In this document: one piece after another, positions 13,744 to 18,137 of the stretch | How the letters are laid out: each line of letters starts with the position of its first letter | Position numbering within the stretch: the stretch's first letter is position 1 | Assembly: GCA_964430365.1 (NCBI GenBank) | Contig: CAYSEU010000010.1 | Location: 1 to 18,137, forward strand | DNA length: 18,137 bases | DNA from: JAVEVH01 sp964430365 | GTDB taxonomy: Bacteria; Patescibacteriota; Dojkabacteria; SC72 | Direction of reading: 5' to 3' | Position numbers and translations under genes: made by a program | Notes under the pieces: generated by a model | What the model saw: only the letters and a program-made list of their open reading frames with translations | Told to the model about the DNA's origin: nothing | Databases searched by the model: none

Positions 13744-15465
13744 GTGGAGAAATTAAGAATAAAGAAAGGAACTATTAAATTAATAGGTCTAATTATTAGT
13801 TCTCTTGTCCTATTCTTTCTTCTTGGATGGTTGGGATTCTCATATTTCTCAATGAGAAGTGATAGACCGTATGTTGGTATGTTAATAGACTTGGAGGATA
13901 ATACTCTTGCAACTAAAGTAAAGAGCGATTTCCCTCTTCAAGATGGAAAAATCTTAATATATATGTTTCCAATAATTGTTGAGCAGTATTCTGAGAGAGA
14001 GGAAGAATATGTTTTAACTGGTCTTCCACTTAATTATAGGGATTATTATGAAACTCGAGACGAGGCGAGGTTTGAATATACGTTATCGAAAGATCTTGGT
14101 AAGTACGATTTCGCTCAAATAGAATGGAATGATTCTCTGCTTATCTCTTTACACTATAGAATAGATAAAGACTTCAAATATTTTGTGGAATTTTCGAAAT
14201 GTACACTTAAAAGAGCTTACTCTGAGTTATTTAATATCGATAATCCCTGTAGGAGAGGGAATTGTATTATAAAGAGAGAGTTAACTTCTTGGTCAATTGA
14301 ATCAGACAAAAAAGATTCTGCTGAGAAGTTAGTATTTCTACAGAGCTATGATTATAACAGTTTAATTAGGTCTATGACTAATTTCTATATAACAGATGAG
14401 TATGGATATTTTGATTATGATAATTTGAAGCTTCAATCTTATCAACTCGCTAATCCAGATGGAACATATCAATATAATGGTGTTTTTATGGATAGGCTAA
14501 ATCCTAATTTTAGAACAAATTCTTCTTTGTTTTTGGCTCTTTCCACTATTGCAATGATAGACGCAAAAAATTATGAAGAATACAGTGAAATAGATTTCCA
14601 AAGATACATAAATGAACTACTCTCTTATGTAAGGGAGGATGATGATTTAGATAAATCATTTTTAAGCTGTCAAAGATCATATGAGTTAGTTTCAAACTTA
14701 GAAAGTTGTAAAAATACTACGTGTGAGAATATTAAAAAGAGTGCTTATGAAAGCTGTAAGAGAGACTTAGAAAGAGAAATGAAATTATATGAGGATGATT
14801 ATAAAGTATATATTCAGTATGGAACCTCAGGAATTGATAAAGCCTATCTATTATATATGCCCTCAGAAATGATTTATTTTAATAGGCTTGTTGAACTCTT
14901 AGATCTTAAAACTTCAACTTACTCAAAAAATGATATTGTTTCCTATTATAATAAAGCTGAGAAGCTACAACAAAATGATACAGAATTAATTGAGCAATGT
15001 TTTGTTTTAAAGAATTCTGAAGATATGAATCTCTTTTTTAAAGATTCTTTGTACTTACAAAAATCTTCCGTATTAGTTTCGAATTTACCAGAGTTTAATT
15101 CATTATGCGAAGGGAATCTTAGAGATAGATATTGCTCTTTAAGTATTTCGGAGAGATTAATTTGTGCTGATGCGTTAAGTAGAAACTATCCAAATATTGC
15201 AAATCTAATTATTCAAGACATTTTCTTTAAAAATTATTTTGAAAGCCCAGGAGCTGTAAAAATGCCATCATATGAGAATCTAAGAAAATTAGGTTTATCA
15301 CAAACAGGGGGAAAGGAAGGGGTGTTACTAGAGGAGTATGGTTATTTTGTGTTTAGAGAAGAGGAAGTTGTAGAAGATATGGGAGTTGTAGTTGGTTCTT
15401 ATGCAAATATGACCGACTCTTACTATTTTATTAATCTTTTGGACAAACTAAGTTATGGGAAATAA
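13744..15465 (+). CDS. Unrecognised membrane-anchored protein in the pilus cluster
   Basis: I do not recognise this 573-residue protein. It begins at GTG (MEKLRIKKGTIK), with basic residues followed by one membrane segment at about 11-36, so the rest probably faces outward. It has 11 cysteines (153, 169, 174, 309, 322, 327, 338, 419, 455, 464, 474), supporting an extracytoplasmic, disulfide-bonded domain. The first half is mixed and Tyr/Asp-rich. Residues ~260-500 look helical, with Cys-bearing helical stretches such as SCKNTTCENIKKSAYESCKR. There is no pilin signal. Its last 11 bases overlap the start of the 833-residue protein gene, suggesting co-translation and possibly a shared complex. 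A role as anchor or chaperone for that protein is speculation. Confidence 0.85.
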   Translation: MEKLRIKKGTIKLIGLIISSLVLFFLLGWLGFSYFSMRSDRPYVGMLIDLEDNTLATKVKSDFPLQDGKILIYMFPIIVEQYSEREEEYVLTGLPLNYRDYYETRDEARFEYTLSKDLGKYDFAQIEWNDSLLISLHYRIDKDFKYFVEFSKCTLKRAYSELFNIDNPCRRGNCIIKRELTSWSIESDKKDSAEKLVFLQSYDYNSLIRSMTNFYITDEYGYFDYDNLKLQSYQLANPDGTYQYNGVFMDRLNPNFRTNSSLFLALSTIAMIDAKNYEEYSEIDFQRYINELLSYVREDDDLDKSFLSCQRSYELVSNLESCKNTTCENIKKSAYESCKRDLEREMKLYEDDYKVYIQYGTSGIDKAYLLYMPSEMIYFNRLVELLDLKTSTYSKNDIVSYYNKAEKLQQNDTELIEQCFVLKNSEDMNLFFKDSLYLQKSSVLVSNLPEFNSLCEGNLRDRYCSLSISERLICADALSRNYPNIANLIIQDIFFKNYFESPGAVKMPSYENLRKLGLSQTGGKEGVLLEEYGYFVFREEEVVEDMGVVVGSYANMTDSYYFINLLDKLSYGK

Positions 15466-17956
15466 CTCATTTATTAAGAAAGTAGTTTTACTAATTGTAT
15501 TTTTTTCTTTCATGTTTCTTTCTACAAGTACAATATTAGCAAGTTGTTGTGGAGGAGTCTCCGACGGTTTTTGGTTTGATGGATGCTGTTATGGTTGTTC
15601 CACTTGGGATTCTAAGAAAATGGGCTCTGCCTGTCCACAAGATTGCTGTACTACGAATGCTACAGAGTGCCCAATAGAGGTGCCATGTACTGGTGAACTT
15701 TGTGATGACGATGATGATGATGAAAAACCTAAGCCAGTATGTAATAGATGTACATTAGGAAGTTGTCCTAACCCTCCTTTAGCTGATACAGGAGATGATC
15801 TCTATAAATTTAAAGATTTTCTTTCTTGTCAAGATACAGGGACATGTACAGATTGGCACTATGCAGATTGCTATGAAAAGCCAAGTGTACAGCCCACAGC
15901 ATCTCTAACGATATATCCTAACAATGTAAAAACATCATATGGCTTTGTATCCACTACACATACAGGATCTGGGGTAGAGCCAGATTTAGTAAATGAACCA
16001 ATCCGAATGGTAGGTAGATATACAGATAGTACTGCAGGAGAAATAGAAGCTATGTATATATGGTTTAGTAATACAGCTACTATGCCGGTTACACCGAAGT
16101 ATATAGATTTAAACAATGATTCAGGACAGGCGGCCAAAACAGCATCTAGATTACAGTATGGGTTTTTAATGCATAGGGATAGTACTGGTTGGAAGCCATA
16201 TGTTCCAAGCATTGTAGGGTCAAGTGCAGGTGATAAATGGGTACAAGCAGCATATTCGGGAAACAGATTCTCTATAAAAGGACCAGATGGGCTACCAATG
16301 GTAAATATTGAAATATTAGGGATAAGAATGGAAGGGACTTCAGTAGTATTGGATTTTAATGTTAGTTTTAGAACAGACAATCCTGTACAAGATGGTATGT
16401 ACAATATCTTTATGATGGGAAATGATGTATTTGGTTTTACACCTTATGATAACTATGATGAGTACCCAGAGGTTAAGAGTAAGATTGGTGATTATTGGGC
16501 TCCAGAATTAATCAGATTCTTTGATACTTGGAGAGATAGTAATAAGGATTGGTGGGTTGATAGGAATTCGCCTGAGATAGTATCTTTTGATGTTAAAGTA
16601 GAGGGAAGAAGTAGTTTAACATTTACATGGGATGTAAGGGATAATCTCTCTTTGTATGGGATAGTTGGTAATTTATATGTAGACGAAAATTTTAAATATT
16701 TAGAACCAGAATTTAAAACTACGGTATCAAGTGGTGGTACCTTAGATATAGTATCTCCATACATACCACACGAAATTGGAAGTAGTAAGGTTGGGCATCT
16801 AACAGATGACTATCTATTTAAGATTTTGGGAACAGATGGTACAGGTAGTGCTACTATTTATATAGGAGATAACCGAGAGGGTCTTATATACCTATATATA
16901 ACAGGATTTGATAAGGGAGGTAATCGCACAGAGCAAGACTATATACCTTTTGATTTAAGGGACTGGATGGCAACTCAGGGTGGATTACTCTACTCTGCTC
17001 AGGGAACGGATGTAAACAGTAGAGTTCTATCTACAGAAGCTCTCTCATATTGGAATAACCAAGTACTTTCTGGATTAGGTAACTTCATACCATCTAAGGC
17101 AGATGTATCAACAGAGTTAGTGGGAGATTTACTAACAACCTCCCCTCTTTCTCCTCTAAAGAGTAACGAATCTGCGCTATATGACAAAGTAGACTCATAT
17201 ATGGTTCGTCCATATGACATAGGTAATATTTCAAGCTATTACGGTATCTTAAAGACTTCTTTTGAAAAGAGGAAATCTTCTCTACCATTAGGATATATAG
17301 ATTCTGACACTACACTTCTAACAGGCAATCTAATTGCAAAGAGTGTAACGCTAGTTAAACCAATAATACCAGAACCAGTAGTACCAGACCCAATAGAAAG
17401 GGATCCTGTATATAGAACAGATCCTGTTGATCCTAGTAATCCTGTTGTAATGGGAATAACAAATGAAACTATTAGAGTATTAGATAGGATAGGTAGTCTA
17501 ACAGTAGGTACACCTACTATCCCATTTAACTGTAACGGATTAGGTCTAATCTTTGTATCAGAGAATCTCACAATTAATGGGCCAATTACAAATGATAGTG
17601 TTAATGGAGATGCATGTATATTTGTTGTAAAAGGTGATGTGATAGTACAACCAGGTGCTCATGTATCCAGTGATACTCAGATAAGGTATGATCAATTAAA
17701 TGCATATATATTAACTGATGGAGAATTTGTAATCCAAAAAGAAAATACATCATATACATTATCAGACCCATTATTTATAGGTGGAGGAATACATTCCTTA
17801 AAGGGAGTAAGATTGGAGAGGTATTTGAAATTAGCAGATAGATTAGTATTCCCAGCATTCATAGTAAATCATCACTCTAAGTATGGAGTATTGGCAGGTC
17901 AGATATTTGGGACAGAGGTTAATTTCCAAAAAGTAGAGGTGGGTTTTAAACCGTAG
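15455..17956 (+). CDS. Large secreted Cys-rich protein, candidate pilus tip adhesin (PilY1-position)
   Basis: No family recognised. It has a basic N-terminus, a hydrophobic signal segment (residues 10-29) and LASC at 28-31, which fits a lipobox with C31 as the lipidated residue. Residues 31-139 hold 17 cysteines, including CCGG, DGCCYGC and QDCC, with a D6E acidic run at 84-90. The middle (about 150-500) is beta-rich and Ig-like in feel, including ITGFDKGGN at 482-490. A Pro/Asp linker at about 634-665 precedes VVMGIT. The C-terminal part (670-833) has short Asn/Gly-turned strands (LTINGPITN, GDVIVQPG) that suggest a beta-solenoid, with C693 and C721 as a possible pair. Its place after the four minor pilins matches pilY1 in proteobacteria. 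Adhesin function is inferred. Confidence 0.82.
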   Translation: MGNNSFIKKVVLLIVFFSFMFLSTSTILASCCGGVSDGFWFDGCCYGCSTWDSKKMGSACPQDCCTTNATECPIEVPCTGELCDDDDDDEKPKPVCNRCTLGSCPNPPLADTGDDLYKFKDFLSCQDTGTCTDWHYADCYEKPSVQPTASLTIYPNNVKTSYGFVSTTHTGSGVEPDLVNEPIRMVGRYTDSTAGEIEAMYIWFSNTATMPVTPKYIDLNNDSGQAAKTASRLQYGFLMHRDSTGWKPYVPSIVGSSAGDKWVQAAYSGNRFSIKGPDGLPMVNIEILGIRMEGTSVVLDFNVSFRTDNPVQDGMYNIFMMGNDVFGFTPYDNYDEYPEVKSKIGDYWAPELIRFFDTWRDSNKDWWVDRNSPEIVSFDVKVEGRSSLTFTWDVRDNLSLYGIVGNLYVDENFKYLEPEFKTTVSSGGTLDIVSPYIPHEIGSSKVGHLTDDYLFKILGTDGTGSATIYIGDNREGLIYLYITGFDKGGNRTEQDYIPFDLRDWMATQGGLLYSAQGTDVNSRVLSTEALSYWNNQVLSGLGNFIPSKADVSTELVGDLLTTSPLSPLKSNESALYDKVDSYMVRPYDIGNISSYYGILKTSFEKRKSSLPLGYIDSDTTLLTGNLIAKSVTLVKPIIPEPVVPDPIERDPVYRTDPVDPSNPVVMGITNETIRVLDRIGSLTVGTPTIPFNCNGLGLIFVSENLTINGPITNDSVNGDACIFVVKGDVIVQPGAHVSSDTQIRYDQLNAYILTDGEFVIQKENTSYTLSDPLFIGGGIHSLKGVRLERYLKLADRLVFPAFIVNHHSKYGVLAGQIFGTEVNFQKVEVGFKP

Positions 17957-17969
17957 GTAATGATAACAG

Positions 17970-17997
17970 AATATTGGTCTTAGAATATTACAATATT
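17970..17997 (+). promoter_or_regulatory. Inverted repeat and -10-like box before the last gene
   Basis: AATATTG (17970-17976) and CAATATT (17991-17997) form a 7-bp inverted repeat with a 14-nt centre, ending at the base before ATG. TATTAC (17986-17991) lies 6 nt before ATG with a weak ATAACA 17 bp upstream. A regulated promoter is possible; support is weak. Confidence 0.25.
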
Positions 17998-18137
17998 ATG
18001 AAAAAGAGGAATATAATAATTTTTAGTGTAACTGTATTACTTTTATCAGTCTTGTCATATTTCGGTTATTACTCATTTTTCCTAAAGGATGAATATTCAA
18101 TATACATGCAAGAGTATCCTTCTATTGCTGAGAATAT
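17998..18137 (+). CDS. N-terminal fragment of a membrane-anchored protein, 3' end outside window
   Basis: ATG 17998 opens a frame that runs to the window edge (46 codons seen). MKKRNIIIFSVTVLLLSVLS has a short basic start and one hydrophobic segment (about residues 5-28), then a polar stretch beginning FFLKDEYSIYMQEYPS. It has no lipobox or prepilin motif. It could be a signal-anchor protein like the one at 13744, or a PilN/PilO-type pilus protein; the fragment is too short to decide. It lies 41 nt after the 833-residue protein gene. Confidence 0.6.
   Translation, partial: MKKRNIIIFSVTVLLLSVLSYFGYYSFFLKDEYSIYMQEYPSIAEN

Noticed and set aside
15707..15724. GAT/GAC run as a mutable microsatellite
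   Set aside because: Only six Asp codons with mixed third bases; a gain or loss of units would stay in frame and there is no sign of phase variation.
15871..17571. Several minus-strand frames inside the 833-residue protein gene
   Set aside because: The plus strand carries a single long frame with a signal peptide; the antisense frames look like by-products of codon bias.

Overview
The window is AT-rich, densely coded and mostly on the + strand. It holds a nearly complete type IV pilus (T4P) gene cluster beside two replication genes and a FemAB-family cell-wall gene. The genome looks like a bacterium of the Patescibacteria/Candidate Phyla Radiation (CPR) type. This is inferred from gene content and style: a short delta' subunit, FemX, a PilB-PilT-PilC-pilin-PilD cluster with no outer-membrane secretin, and starts that mostly lack Shine-Dalgarno (SD) sequences. 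The phylum cannot be fixed from this window. Glycine is encoded by GGN, no reading frame contains an internal UGA, and one gene ends in TGA, so the standard bacterial code fits.

Left part (1-2614, minus strand): holB (DNA polymerase III delta') lies upstream of gyrB. The gyrB frame runs off the left edge. It is interrupted after the TOPRIM motif EGESAGG by the N-terminal 173 residues of an intein, which includes an HNH-like endonuclease segment. A FemAB-family aminoacyltransferase diverges from holB at about 2645; a 7-bp-arm palindrome lies between them.

Pilus engine (3781-9978, plus strand): pilB (assembly ATPase), pilT (retraction ATPase with an unusual ~205-residue disordered N-terminal extension), pilC (platform protein) and a GspG-like pilin that is the best major-pilin candidate. 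A strong intrinsic terminator closes this unit, and pilD (prepilin peptidase) follows.

Tip region (10063-18137, plus strand): four minor prepilins come in the order of GspH-I-J-K or FimU-PilV-PilW-PilX. They are followed by a receiver-only response regulator, an unrecognised 573-residue membrane-anchored protein, a large Cys-rich secreted protein (833 residues, probable lipoprotein) and the start of another membrane-anchored protein. In proteobacteria the four minor pilins are followed by the tip adhesin gene pilY1, so the 833-residue protein is the best candidate for a non-homologous functional counterpart.

The main points of interest are the GyrB intein at the topoisomerase active site, the PilY1-like position of an unrecognised Cys-rich protein, a Pro/Asp-rich linker shared by that protein and a minor pilin, the PilT extension, and -10-like boxes 5-8 nt before several start codons that suggest leaderless transcripts. 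Apart from coding sequence there is no stretch over 300 bases; no tRNA, rRNA, CRISPR array or insertion sequence was seen.
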